A stretch of 64,000 nucleotides of DNA from Macrostomum hystrix (lineage: Eukaryota > Platyhelminthes > Macrostomidae). Shown one piece after another: positions 11,938-24,612 of this stretch; position 1 is the stretch's first letter, and the number at the start of each line of letters is the position of its first letter. The notes beneath the pieces were generated by a model. That model saw only the letters and a program-made list of their open reading frames with translations, was not told the DNA's origin and did not search any database. The translations under genes and the position numbers were made by a program. The stretch covers positions 11,313,501 through 11,377,500 of the forward strand of contig CATNEN010000003.1 in the NCBI GenBank assembly GCA_950097015.1, read 5' to 3'.

Positions 11938-13489
11938 TTAAGTTCTTATCTCTATCAAATAGTCAGGTCGAAAGCTAATAACAAGTTGACACCACTGACA
12001 GACTTGCACAATATATTCAACGCATTAATCAAAATCTGAAATGTTACAGCAAGTGGGCACAGTGAAGTAGTAATAAAATATTATTGCCCTCATAAGTGAA
12101 CCCAATTGGCAACTTAGCTACTTACAATTTACTAGCCCTTTAGCCCCTCTCCATGTGGCAAAAACTGATTCCCTCAGGTAGCAATTGGCAGGCATAAGCA
12201 GACAAAAAGTATTTTACCCACAATAGAGAACTAGTTCCCCCAAGCAAGCAACCAATGCCCCACAGCAGACAAAAAACAACTCCTTTAGCAGCAAACCAAT
12301 GTCCAAAATTTATTCAATTTAGTTTGTTTTAATTCAAATTTAAACTCACACCATGGAACATAAGAAATTGCAATATGGATTAAGATTGTGCCATATTTGT
12401 CTGGCCAAAAAGATGCCACATATTTTGAGATCACATATTGGCTTTCATTCCAATCTTAATCATACATGCACGCAACACTTGGCTGACCTGGCCGAACCAG
12501 CCAGGTGAAATGAGGGCCAAGCAAGGTAAGTAGCAAAAACCAATCAACCAAGTGCAAAAAAATCAAAGTGGGGACCAAGGGACAAAAAAGGAAGGCGTGA
12601 AGAAAAGGAAAAAGGGGAGAGAAAAAGAGAGCAAATGAGAGCAAACTAAGTCGTAAATACAGCAAAAACTAAGTCGCATGGCTGGCTAAGATTTGAGAGG
12701 TTGCGCATGTATGATCTTAATCCATGTGTTCTACACTTATTCCAAAGTGTTAAATTAGATTATCAATATTGCATTAGCCTAATAATTGTAGCTAATTATA
12801 AAAATTGTATAGTTAACTAATATGTAAATACATTTTACAATTATTTTTTTGTAATTTTTGCTATTAACTAAATGTGAGTGAGTCAAGAAAAATTGAAAAA
12901 GTATTAAGACTACAAAAATAGAATAAAAAGAGGATAAGAAAACAAGAGATAGTATTGTTAGGCTAGGCAAAAGTATATAACTGTTCTCTAACAAGCCTAA
13001 TTAGCAAGCTTTTTGTTAGCCATTCTAGCTTTCTACTTACTTATTTGCAGGGGACCTGGGGCACTTAATGCACAAACACAGGAATGGCATGCCCCCAGGC
13101 CAGTGAACTAAGCAGGAGTTGCCGATTGTACACACCCAAGGTGCCCAAGGCACCTCATACATAGCAGCCAAACAAGTGGGGAAGGGGATGGCAGCCAAAG
13201 AGCCTCTCACCCCTGGCCCACACACGCACAGAGGAGACCAAACCAGGGGAGGACTTAAATGCCTGAAGGGTAGGGACAAGAGTACACATTTGTGCATACC
13301 CACCCCACCCCATACAACACCTCAAACCCAGCCCAATGCACAAACAAAAGCAAACAAACAGGCATGCAGAAGGCAAGGGTTAAGCTATTTCAAATTAGCT
13401 TCGGTAGCACAGAATAAGGTGCATCTCTACAAGTTGCTACTTTGCAAACCTCCAACTAAGCCCTGAAAAAATGGTGACTTATCACCTGA
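11938..13489. other. ZCCHC7 upstream region; no gene recognised
   Basis: It should contain the ZCCHC7 promoter on the minus strand. Around 12345-12750 an imperfect inverted similarity (ATGGATTAAGAT near both ends) may be a decayed MITE. 13040-13480 is more CA/GC-rich than its surroundings, without a recognised product. Confidence 0.45.
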
Positions 13490-14808
13490 TGGCAGAGGTC
13501 TAGATAGGGAAAAAGCTTTAAATATCTCTTGTCTAGACTGGAAAAAGCTTGTCTATTAAGCTTTCTTCTATGGACTAGACCAGAAAAAGCTCATCTGTTT
13601 TAAAATACTAGTATTTCAATTTTTCAATTTTTATTAAAAATCCTGTTAAAACCTGTTAAGATATTTTAAAATCCTGTTTATACAATTTACATGTTCTTTT
13701 CAATACAAAAATTACTAGGGCCTATAGCCCATAGTCCGGATCATGTCGTTTACGCCAGAGATCTCCGGCGTAAATCTGGTTTGGGATCGGAGGCTGGCGT
13801 AAGTGCTTGGCGTAAGTATAGGCCAAAATGTGCCTTGGCGTAAGTGCTTGGCGTAAGTACATGGCATAAATCAAGTGGCGTAAATGTTAGCACAAATGAG
13901 ATCATTCACGATCAAATGTATCACTATAGAACATAACATATTTGCGTTAATTATGATGTTAAGGAGCAGCATTAAAACAAAGTTCATTAAAATATTGCAG
14001 TTCGTATAAATGAGATAGCAGAATATCTATTGTAGGATAGCAAGTTTTTTTAGCTTTAAGATGCTTACTTTGATACTTGATTCAGAATTTGCAACTTGTG
14101 AGATTTTTAAACAGTTGCAACTTCTGAATTTAATAAATCACCGATTAATTGTGAATCATCTATTCTATTGTGAAGCTTCTTTAATCAGTGTAATCAGTAA
14201 ATCAATTCAGACTACTGACAACAGTAGAAAAGCAAGGACTTGGCTGCAAAACTCTCACATAACACTAAAAAAATATCGCCATGAAAATGGCAAGATTAAA
14301 AGAGACTTCTGTGCACACTAAGAGTGGTGGGAGAGGACTGCGTGTGGCTGACTGACGAAGGCAAACAAGCCAGAAACCAGTCTCGGTCTGCCAGCGCAGG
14401 GTTCGTTCCCCACTTTTAGTGTGTTACATGCTGGTTAGAGTGAGAGAGACATCCATGTAATAGTCAAGGGCAGCAAGCAAGGAGGCCGATAAAGAGACAT
14501 GGATTAACAAGAATTGTGAAGGACCTTTTTTTGGGTAGCGTAAGTCAGAGGGACCTTTTTTTGGTTGGCGTAAGTCTGGCGTAAGTGCCAAAAAATGTTG
14601 GATTTTTCCTCTGGCGTAAGTCCAGCATGATCCGGACTATGGCCTATAGCTGCTTGACAGTATTACAGTCAATCTTTTTTCTACAAGTTGACTCTTGATA
14701 GCAAACCCAATTTTCTGGTCTAGTCCATAGAAGAAGGCTTAACAGACGAGCTTTTTCTAGGCTAGACAAGAGATATTTAAGCTTTTTCCCTATCTAGACC
14801 TCTACCAC
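13490..14808. mobile_element. Outer palindromic MITE disrupted by the inner one
   Basis: About 100 bp at 13493-13592 (AGGTCTAGATAGGGAAAAAG and on, to ATGGACTAGACCAGAAAA) is found inverted at 14708-14806 at roughly 90 percent identity. Without the inner element it would be about 0.4 kb. No clear target duplication was found, so its exact ends are uncertain. Confidence 0.7.
13729..14642. mobile_element. MITE with 8-bp target duplication and subterminal repeats
   Basis: A 914-bp element with inverted ends CCATAGTCCGGATCATG, flanked by the direct 8-bp repeat CCTATAGC (13721-13728 and 14643-14650). TGGCGTAAGT-like motifs recur about ten times near both ends, the pattern expected of transposase-binding subterminal repeats. 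No transposase is present. The 8-bp duplication suits hAT, but the ends are not the usual CAG, so the superfamily is open. Confidence 0.85.
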
Positions 14809-17487
14809 CGGGTGGACTTGGAAGGAGGAACAAACCAACGACCATTGAAAAGTGGGGCAGCAACATTTGCCACTAACCCACTTACCCCCAAGCCATTCTA
14901 GCTAATGACAAGCAAAAATATATACATTTATAGGCCTAGCTAAAATTTTGCTAAAAGACAAGTTAGTACAGTAGTAGTAGTAAAGTAGGCTAGCAGATAA
15001 GATAGCAGCAGTGCGGCACAGAAAAAGACCCCAAAACCAAATTTAATAGCAAACTAGCAAAATAACCAAAAAGCTGCTCAGCTAATACGATAGCAAAATA
15101 TAATACACAAACAAAGAAAGACTGAATTAGCAGCACATTAATAATAATGTAACACAGTACAAAGACACTATTGAATCAATTGTATCAATCATGTTAACTC
15201 TTTCTGATAAATTAAGTGAGTTTTTTTATGTAAAATGCTGATGCAAAGCTTCAACATCCAAAAGAATACAAATTCTTAATAGGCCTATACATGTTTTTAA
15301 TCTTTATGCAAATCTTGCCACTTCGTTTTTTGTTTAAAACAAAATAATGGATTTAGGATTCTTGCCTAGCAAACATAACGAACTCTCGATTTGCAACTGA
15401 TGCAATTTGCTAGGTGCAATTGAGGATTTCTAGGTGCAATAAAACTCTGAAGTCAGTCATCGAAACGAAACAGTACGTCAGTAGGGGCGTAGGGGGGCTA
15501 TCTAACAGAATTTATATTTTTTATTGATCATTTTTATGCAAATGCGATAAGTATCACTTTGAAGGCTCAGATTGAAGCAAACATTTAGCTTCATTGAATG
15601 CGACAATGTTGACGCGCCGCACAAGTGATTACTAAGTAGATTTAAAGCGAGCCGTGTTTGCGTCGCCGTGGACGCCAAAATCACACACTGGCTTTCATCG
15701 AAATTCCTAGGAATTTAAACCTGCATACTAATGATAAACTTTTTTTTCCTTTTGGACTAAGCGTTGTTTTATTTGCTTGACCATTCCTTTTTGTTTTTTA
15801 ATATGTTGCAAATGTGTTTAGAAAGTGCTGCACTTAGTTCTAACGAAGTGGACTTTGTACTTTTTTAAATATTTGTATATTTCCCAGAAAAGACGACTTA
15901 AAAATTATAAAGCTTCCTTAGTAAAAGGAATTGTGTTAATCGTGTTTGTTTTTATCGTAAATTGACTGCGTTTTAGGTTATACTTTCGCCTTTCTTGGCA
16001 ATTGCACTATAGTCTTGCTTTCTACCGGAAGTTTATGATCGCATCTCATTAGTTGCATAAGCATTATAAGCTAATGTGAAACAAAAAGATGCAAAAACTG
16101 AAAAAATAATAAAGTTGTACTTTCCATAATCAATCTTATATATGTAGCTTCTGCTCGAAAATCTTCATATATAATTTTCTGTTACGATGGCATTGTAAAT
16201 ATAAGTGTAACAGGCATAGTTGCCACCCTCCTCTCGGCCAGTGCTACTGTGCTATTCTATTTTAGCTGTGCTACTGCACTACCGTCTGTAAAAGGATGTA
16301 ATTTCTGCACTAAATTAGTTCTACACTTACATATTTAAATATTGTTCCATACTTTAAGTCTACACCATGGCATACACTTTATTTATTGTTAAACGGAAAC
16401 CTCAACAATTTCTTTGTTTTTAGGATTACATAGAAAGATAAAAAATCTACAAACAGTTAGGAACTGTTTCTCCAAAGGAACAGTTTTTATTAGCTCAACA
16501 AACTCAAGCACACTCACCCCAAACTTTTAATCCACTTAAAAAAAAATATGTTACTTGTTTGTTTGAAACTAAGTAAACAAAAACTGACTGAGTCCAGTCC
16601 AGCATTAAAGCTAATAGCTAGCTATCACTAGCTAGCTATCAACTGGTTATACTTTTTTGCCATTTTGGCATCTCAGAGCCATAGATTAGACATTAGAGTT
16701 TAACTGTATCCTTTTTATATAACCTACTAGGGCCTATTAAAGATAAAAAATTGGCACCAATTCTTTATCCAATAATAATATAATTTATATTCCATTTTTT
16801 CTGCAATGTCTCTTTTCCTTTTAATTTTTAACTCATTTTCTATTGCTTTATATTTTATTGATTTTTACTTAAAATAAATAGTTCAAATTAATCAATTCTT
16901 AAATTCTCTTACTAATAAATTATGTTTTATGTGCCTCTATTTTACTTCTTGACTAATATCTACTGAATGAATGGTTAGAATTTAAACAGCAAACAAATGA
17001 CTACCAAAACTATCAAATCCATTGGCTAATTTTTTGTTTTGACTATTAGAGAAGTATTTTTATATTTACAGTGAGTAAAATGTGTCATTACAATTATTTA
17101 TATATTTTACTTTTTTACAAAAAAACAACATATTTAAAATACTATACTTCATTGCCACATAACTAGAGCATAAATTTTAACCAATAGTAGAAAACGTTTT
17201 AATATAATATACATTAGTTTGACTACTATAGCTTTTCAGATACAGCTATTGGCTATGGATATTTTCAACTAATCAAACATTTTATGTATATGCAATGTAC
17301 TTGGTCTGGACTTAAAAGAAAGGAATTACCAAAATTTGTATTAACAAATAGAAATATTTAGATTGTTCTGCTAAGTAACTTAGTCATTTTGCTAACTTGA
17401 TGCTTTATTTCTTTAACATATTTGGTTATTCTTGTATTTTTACTCCTGTATTTTTACATACAGAATATATTCAATTTCTTTTTGCAG
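14809..17487. other. Long AT-rich intergenic stretch
   Basis: No conserved coding block, RNA gene or array was seen in about 2.7 kb. It presumably holds the promoter and first noncoding exon of the MARCH gene. Confidence 0.5.
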
Positions 17488-17594
17488 TCACTGCTAAGCT
17501 GGACCAGTAGTAGCAAATCTGTAAATTAAAGAAACCTTCAATACAGATCAGTGTCTGCAGTGATTATCTTCATTTTATACAAAGGTTTATTGGA
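17488..17594 (+). other. Probable 5'UTR exon start of the MARCH gene
   Basis: A long pyrimidine stretch ending tttttgcag at 17487 is a good acceptor. It is followed by 107 bases without ATG before the start codon, suggesting an upstream noncoding exon. This is inferred from sequence only. Confidence 0.45.
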
Positions 17595-19097
17595 ATGGCC
17601 GATTTAAGCAGCAGCAGTGGCTCCGGCTATTCTAGCAGCGGAGCTGGCAGTGACAGCAGTAGTCGGAGCAGCAGTCGAAGCAGCAGTCTAGGTCGGCATC
17701 GGAATCGTCACCGTCATCAGCATCGTCATCATCACCATGAGCCTAGACTAAGTCGCAGTCTCCAGCGTCAACAGCTTCATCAACAGCAAGATGATAGCGA
17801 TGATGCTGTTGTTCCAGTAGGTCATCAGACAGCTGGCCCGTCAGTTGTCTTACCCATGTCAGTCATAATAACTGCGAAGCCCGATGCTGCAATTGGAAAT
17901 TCGTCTTTAATTTCGGATAGTCAAGCTTCAACATCGGCTAGTGTTCCCATGCCAACGGCTTGGCCAGAATCGCTAATTGTTAATTGTTCTTTGCCGGGTA
18001 GTACTGTAAATGCTGCCGAAACAAGCAACTCTAGTCAGCAGCATCAGTATTCCCTGGATCAGACTTGCCTATCTAAACTGGCTTATCAACAGGCGAAGCA
18101 GCAGCAGCAGCAGCAGCCAACAATGGCTCCAGTAGCAATGGCCGGGCCTAGTAGCGGCTCAGCCTGCGGTGTTGCTCGGCCAAAATATCCTCTGCAGGAT
18201 GATTCGGAATATTCCAGCTACGAATCTCTGCTAGGCGCCGCTGACTGCGGTGGCGGTCGAGGTCGTTCCACCTCTTCTAAGCCATTCTGCCGCATCTGTC
18301 ATCTGCCTGGTGACGAGTGCGCCAGCGGCGCAGCCGGCGACGTCAGTGCAGCCTCAGCCGCTGTTGGCGTCGCCGCCGGAAATCGTCTTCTATTATCGCC
18401 CTGTCGTTGTTCCGGCACTCTTCAGCACGTCCATCCGGCCTGTCTAGCCAAATGGATTGAAGCTTCGGCTAGGATTCGTCGCTCCATGGATCCAGCCGCT
18501 GAGGCTGAGCGTCGCAGACGCAACGGCGGTCGCCATAGAAACGGCCGCTCGCCACCCAGATGCGAGTTGTGCAATTATGAGTACAGGCGTAGGGTGAAAT
18601 TCAGTCTAGCCGCTAACGGTGGCTGGCGCTTTCCCAGAGTGTCGCGCGGCGACCGCGTCCTCCATTTGATCTTTCTACTGTGCCTGATTGTTATGACAGC
18701 CTGCGCGGTCATCACTGTCATGTGCTTTGTTAGGGATCGGGACAGGCCTATGGTTGGTGGCCAGCAGCAGCAGCAGACACACTTGGCGGTTGGATCAGCG
18801 GCCTCGCTACCTTCTGCATCGTCTTCGTCGTCTGCTTCATTGACGCCCGGTGAAGCGGCTTCTAAACAGCAGCCGCAGCATCCGCATCAGTCGCCGCCGA
18901 CTCCACTAGTATTGACTAGTTACGAAGCTCTGACACTAGTGTCCGGTATATTATTCTTTCTGGCATTCTTCACAGCTATGAGTGTGCAAATTAAAAGTCG
19001 GCACACTGTTTACAAACTCATGGTAAAATGTTACAGGATGAATATTACTTATTCGTTTCTACCGTACGAGCGGGCCAGGGATCAGCAGTGTGCCTAG
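17595..19097 (+). CDS. MARCH1/8-like RING-CH membrane E3 ubiquitin ligase
   Basis: A 500-residue protein in one coding exon. Residues 1-225 are Ser-, His- and Gln-rich and look disordered. The RING-CH finger has C232, C235, C270, C272, H280, C283, C323 and C326 in C4HC3 order, with the hallmark HPACLAKWI. Two membrane segments follow, at about 353-380 and 446-470, separated by a Ser/Gln-rich loop. This is the MARCH1/8 layout; after the second segment VYKLMVKCYRMN resembles the conserved juxtamembrane end of MARCH1/8. These enzymes ubiquitinate membrane proteins to drive their endocytosis. Both finger loops are long (34 and 39 residues), the second an Arg-rich insert. The start follows a likely 5'UTR exon that begins after a tttttgcag acceptor at 17487. 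Assignment to MARCH is firm, to the 1/8 branch likely. Confidence 0.87.
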   Translation: MADLSSSSGSGYSSSGAGSDSSSRSSSRSSSLGRHRNRHRHQHRHHHHEPRLSRSLQRQQLHQQQDDSDDAVVPVGHQTAGPSVVLPMSVIITAKPDAAIGNSSLISDSQASTSASVPMPTAWPESLIVNCSLPGSTVNAAETSNSSQQHQYSLDQTCLSKLAYQQAKQQQQQQPTMAPVAMAGPSSGSACGVARPKYPLQDDSEYSSYESLLGAADCGGGRGRSTSSKPFCRICHLPGDECASGAAGDVSAASAAVGVAAGNRLLLSPCRCSGTLQHVHPACLAKWIEASARIRRSMDPAAEAERRRRNGGRHRNGRSPPRCELCNYEYRRRVKFSLAANGGWRFPRVSRGDRVLHLIFLLCLIVMTACAVITVMCFVRDRDRPMVGGQQQQQTHLAVGSAASLPSASSSSSASLTPGEAASKQQPQHPHQSPPTPLVLTSYEALTLVSGILFFLAFFTAMSVQIKSRHTVYKLMVKCYRMNITYSFLPYERARDQQCA

Positions 19098-19235
19098 CGA
19101 TTTTTTAACACAATGTGACACGCTTGTGTTCATTTGGAGCAAGTTAAAATATTTCTAATTAGAACAATATTTACTAGCGAAGCATAAATAATCCCTATTT
19201 TACTATTTTAAAGCTCCAGATAATAAGGGATGCCA

Positions 19236-19625
19236 GATAGAGGGAGAGATATTACCGAGAGGGAGGGTGAGAAGTAGAGAGGTAGGTTGAGAAGTAGAGA
19301 GGTAGGGTGAGAAGTACAGAGGTAGGGTGAGAAGTAGAGAGGTAGGTTGAGAAGTAGAGAGGTAGGTTGAGAAGTATAGAGGTAGGGTGAGAAGTAGAGT
19401 GGTAGGGTGAGAAGTATAGAGGTAGGGTGAGAAGTAGAGAGGTAGGGTGAGAAGTAGAGAGGTAGGGTGAGAAGTAGAGAGGGAGGGTGAGAAGTTGAGA
19501 TGTAGGGTGGGAAGTAGTGATTTAGGGTGAGAAGTAGAGATGTAGGTTGAGAAGTAGAGAGGTTAGGTGAGAACTAGAGAGGTAGGGTGAGAAGTAGAGA
19601 TGGAGGGTGAGAAGTAGAGAGGGGT
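19236..19625. repeat. 20-bp minisatellite (GAAGTAGAGAGGTAGGGTGA)
   Basis: About 19 units beginning 140 bases after the MARCH stop codon, so probably in its 3'UTR. Confidence 0.92.
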
Positions 19626-20486
19626 GTTAAGATTAAAAGAGGGTAATAATAGGACTCTTAAAAATAGATAGAAAGAAAATTTAAATGGCATGACAAAAAG
19701 TGGGACAAGGCAATTCAGTGCTTTTTTCGATACTAGTCTGCTTTAGCAGAAACTGGGTAAATTAGAAAATATTATTTTGGGAATGAAAAGCTCGTGTTTT
19801 TTTCTAAATTCGTGCACTTCTGTTTTACAAAAGCTTGTCTAGACCCTTTTCACACCTGCCTATTTGTTCTATCATTTGTCTTGCCTTGAATGACAATAGA
19901 GAAATCGACTAGGCTTTAGAATAGGGTTGCTTTTTGATGAAAAAATGATATTTAAAAGAACTTAAAATTATTTTAGGAATGCCCTGACTTAGTTATAGGC
20001 CGCATAATTAGTAAGTTTTAAATGCGTTTTTTTGTTTTAAGCTTTTCTGAAAAGTTTTCGTGTTTTTGTGGATTGTTGTCAAATCGTGTACTCAATATTT
20101 GCTCTTTTAAAGAACATATTTACGAGGTATTAGAGTTTTCTTAAGTGTTTTTGTTTACTATGAACGAGGACGTTTACTTTTTTTATTAATCATTTTTCGA
20201 ACAAACGTTGCGGAAATTAAAATTGTCTCGATCTACAAGTTGTACTAATATTAAAAGACAGATTGTTTGCTTACGATTGGAATATTTTTTCTCTATGAGA
20301 TTCTCCACTGTTCTGAGTTGTGTGAAATTTACTTGCATACCTACTTGTTTCTCTAATTTTACTAGTAGAGTGTTGCGCTTACTTTGTTTGTTGGAAGTTC
20401 ATTAAAAAATAACTTTATTCATAGAGTACGCCTGTTATTTGTCTTTCTTTTTATTGCTAATAAGTTTCTTGGTTAATAAGGATTTT
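19626..20486. other. No gene recognised
   Basis: AT-rich unique sequence downstream of MARCH. One 65-codon open frame has no similarity I can see. Confidence 0.5.
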
Positions 20487-20592
20487 TCGCTGACTCCGGA
20501 GCACATGCTCACACAGATGTGTACACCTGCCCTGACTTTCTCATTGTCAGGCTGTGTGCACTCTCACTGTGCTTTGGGGTGTTGACCCTTAT
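20487..20592 (-). mobile_element. SINE fragment of the same family
   Basis: About 105 bp matching the middle of the 3.1-kb SINE (CCCTGACTTTCTCATTGTCA, CACTCTCACTGTGC). It sits downstream of the MARCH gene. Confidence 0.7.
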
Positions 20593-21547
20593 GTTACCCG
20601 ATAATAATATCAATAGTTAGTGTAGAATTCTCTCTTTTTCATTATATACTACTCACTATCTGTTTATTCAGTAGTATAGCATGGGTGCGTGACTTAAAGT
20701 TAAACAAACGGCCGTATAACTTTTTATCGTTATGCTGTCTTACTGGAATCACGATATATGTAATTTATATTTGTATAAAAATGTTATCATTGTATAGATT
20801 TTATATTGATAAAATTTATTGATTTTCTATTTTCTAAGAATATTCTTTAAGACTTATTCTAAGCAATTAATGATGATAAGTTTTGAGTTTTAAATTATCC
20901 TACTATAAAATACTTTTTTTAACAAAAATCTTTATGTTTTTAGTTGGTTAGTTATTGCCCCCTTAACTCTAAGTACCGTTTGCTTATTTTGGCTTGGCTG
21001 TACCCGACGTAATTATTGTTCAGATAAGAGCATGTATTAATAAAACTAAATCACTGCTGTAAATTCACTACTTGTAATTACAAATTGCGTTCATGGCATA
21101 CTACGCCTGTACTTAAACACTTTTCTTTACGTTCAATTTAGTGTGAATCTATCAGATTGTCTGTTGTGTTTCTCTTCTGCTTTTATTAGCCTAAGCACTT
21201 GTGTCTTGCACTGCCTAAACCTGTCTCTATGATTTGCACAGTTAAATTACATACTTTTCTTCTAAAAAATGTTTTACTGCGTCACTAAATATATGCATAT
21301 TTAAATAAATTATACAATATACTATATTAACAAGAGCACACTATTTATTGTAAAGCTGTTTGTCTTTAAAGAATTTGTATAGATAGTGACAATTGTATTC
21401 TTTTTTATTTTTACTACTTATAACGGGTTCCTTAGCAGTAGCATAGTATTATAGTGTTCCTAAAAAATTATTCAATATTCGGTGCAGTATCCATTCGTGT
21501 ACTAGACAGTATTAGGTCTTGGTTTACTGATTATACAAGCCTTCTTT
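20593..21547. other. No gene recognised
   Basis: AT-rich. It contains an AATAAA near 21038 that could end the MARCH transcript, though that is far from the stop codon. Confidence 0.4.
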
Positions 21548-24500
21548 ACAGTCATATCTTTAGGTCTTATTAAACTCATCTCTTCAGGTGTTATTAAACT
21601 CAGCTCTTCAGGTGTTATTAAACTCAGCTCTTCAGGTGTTTTTAACAGTCATATCTTCAGGTGTTATTAAACTCAGCTCTTCAGGTGTTTTTAACAGTCA
21701 TATCTTCAGGTGTTATTAAACTCAGCTCTTCAGGTGTTTTTAACAGTCATATCTTCAGGTGTTATTAAACTCAGCTCTTCAGGTGTTTTTAACAGTCATA
21801 TCTTCAGGTGTTATTAAACTAAGCTCTTCAGGTGTTTTTAACAGTCATATCTTCAGGTGTTATTAAACTCAGCTCTTCAGGTGTTTTTAACAGTCATATC
21901 TTCAGGTGTTATTAAACTCAGCTCTTCAGGTGTTTTAGCAGTCATATCTTCAGGTGTTATTAAACTCAGCTCTTCAGCTGTTTTAACAGTCATATCTTCA
22001 GGTGTTATTAAACTCAGCTCTTCAGGTGTTTTAACAGTCATATCTTCAGGTGTTATTAAACTCATCTCTTTAGGTGTTTTTAACAGTCATATCTTCAGGT
22101 GTTATTAAACTCATCTCTTCAGGTGTTATTAAACTCATCTCTTCAGGTGTTATTAAACTCAGCTCTTCAGTTGTTTTTAACAGTCATATCTTCAGGTGTT
22201 ATTAAACTCAGCTCTTCAGGTGTTTTTAACAGTCATATCTTCAGGTGTTATTAAACTCAGCTCTTCAGGTGTTTTAGCAGTCATATCTTCAGGTGTTATT
22301 AAACTCAGCTCTTCAGGTGTTTTAACAGTCATATCTTCAGGTGTTATTAAACTCAGCTCTTCAGGTGTTTTAACAGTCATATCTTCAGGTGTTATTAAAC
22401 TCATCTCTTCAGGTGTTTTTAACAGTCATATCTTCAGGTGTTATTAAACTCAGCTCTTCAGGTGTTTTAGCAGTCATATCTTCAGGTGTTATTAAACTCA
22501 GCTCTTCAGGTGTTTTTAACAGTCATATCTTCAGGTGTTATTAAAATCAGCTCTTCAGGTGTTTTAGCAGTCATATCTTCAGGTGTTATTAAACTCAGCT
22601 CTTCAGGTGTTTTAACAGTCATATCTTCAGGTGTTATTAAACTCATCTCTTCAGGTGTTATTAAACTCATCTCTTCAGGTGTTATTAAACTCAGCTCTTC
22701 ATGTGTTATTAAACTCAGCTCTTCAGGTGTTATTAAACTCAGCTCTTCAGGTGTTATTAAACTCATCTCTTCAGGTGTTATTAAACTCATCTCTTCAGGT
22801 GTTATTAAACTCATCTCTTCAGGTGTTATTAAACTCATCTCTTCAGGTGTTATTAAACTCATCTCTTCAGGTGTTATTAAACTCAGCTCTTCAGGTGTTA
22901 TTAAACTCATCTCTTCAGGTGTTATTAAACTCAGCTCTTCAGGTGTTATTAAACTCAGCTCTTCAGGTGTTTTTAACAGTCATATCTTCAGGTGTTATTA
23001 AACTCAGCTCTTCAGGTGTTATTAAACTCAGCTCTTCAGGTGTTATTAAACTCAGCTCTTCAGGTGTTTTTAACAGTCATATCTTCAGGTGTCATTAAAC
23101 TCAGCTCTTCAGGTGTTTTAGCAGTCATATCTTCAGGTGTTATTAAACTCAGCTCTTCAGCTGTTTTAACAGTCATATCTTCAGGTGTTATTAAACTCAT
23201 CTCTTCAGGTGTTTTTAACAGTCATATCTTCAGGTGTTATTAAACTCATCTCTTCAGGTGTTATTAAACTCATCTCTTCAGGTGTTTTTAACAGTCATAT
23301 CTTCAGGTGTTATTAAACTCATCTCTTCAGGTGTTATTAAACTCATCTCTTCAGGTGTTATTAAACTCAGCTCTTCAGTTGTTTTTAACAGTCATATCTT
23401 CAGGTGTTATTAAACTCAGCTCTTCAGGTGTTTTTAACAGTCATATCTTCAGGTGTTATTAAACTCAGCTCTTCAGGTGTTTTTAACAGTCATATCTTCA
23501 GGTGTTATTAAACTCAGCTCTTCAGGTGTTTTTAACAGTCATATCTTCAGGTGTTATTAAACTCAGCTCTTCAGGTGTTTTTAACAGTCATATCTTCAGG
23601 TGTTATTAAACTCATCTCTTCAGGTGTTTTTAACAGTCATATCTTCAGGTGTTATTAAACTCAGCTCTTCAGGTGTTATTAAACTCAGCTCTTCAGGTGT
23701 TATTAAACTCATCTCTTCAGGTGTTATTAAACTCATCTCTTCAGGTGTTATTAAACTCATCTCTTCAGGTGTTATTAAACTCATCTCTTCAGGTGTTATT
23801 AAACTCATCTCTTCAGGTGTTATTAAACTCAGCTCTTCAGGTGTTATTAAACTCATCTCTTCAGGTGTTATTAAACTCAACTCTTCAGGTGTTATTAAAC
23901 TCAGCTCTTCAGGTGTTTTTAACAGTCATATCTTCAGGTGTTATTAAACTCAGCTCTTCAGGTGTTATTAAACTCAGCTCTTCAGGTGTTATTAAACTCA
24001 GCTCTTCAGGTGTTTTTAACAGTCATATCTTCAGGTGTCATTAAACTCAGCTCTTCAGGTGTTTCAACAATCATCTCTACATGTGTTTTAACAATAATCT
24101 CTTGAGGTGTTTTAACAGACATATCTTCAGGTGTTTCAACAATTATCTCTTCAGGTGTTTTAACAATAATCTCTTCAGGTGTTTTAAGAGTTATCTCTTC
24201 AGGTGGTATTACAGTAATCTCTTCAGGTGGTATTACAGTAATCTCTTCAGGTGGTATTACAGTAATCTCTTCAGGTGGTATTACAGTAATCTCTTCAGGT
24301 GGTATTACAGTCATATCTTCAGGTGGTATTACAGTAATCTCTTCAGGTGGTATTACAGTAATCTCTTCAGGTGGTATTACAGTCATCTCTTCAGGTGGTA
24401 TTACAGTAATCTCTTCAGGTGGTATTACAGTCATCTCTTCAGGTGGTATTACAGTCATCTCTTCAGGTGGTATTACAGTCATATCTTCAGGTGGTATTAC

Positions 24501-24612
24501 AGTAATCTCTTCAGGTGGTATTACAGTAATCTCTTCAGGTGGTATTACAGTAATCTCTTCAGGTGGTATTACAGTCATCTCTTCAGGTGGTATTACAGTA
24601 ATCTCTTCAGGT
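21548..24612. repeat. Compound 24/25-bp minisatellite with higher-order structure
   Basis: Three related units share TCTTCAGGTG. A 24-bp GTTATTAAACTCAGC type and a 25-bp GTTTTTAACAGTCATA type are interleaved to about 24060. A 24-bp GTATTACAGTAATC type forms 24200-24600. Blocks recur with a period of about 339 bp (21857 and 22196). Frames open in pieces because 24 is a multiple of three and 25 is not. Confidence 0.95.

Noticed and set aside
12345-12750. MITE with inverted ends near ATGGATTAAGAT
   Set aside because: The inverted similarity is short and patchy, with no target duplication.
14330-14425. tRNA or Pol III promoter (GGGTTCGTTCCCC)
   Set aside because: No matching A box or cloverleaf; it lies inside the MITE.
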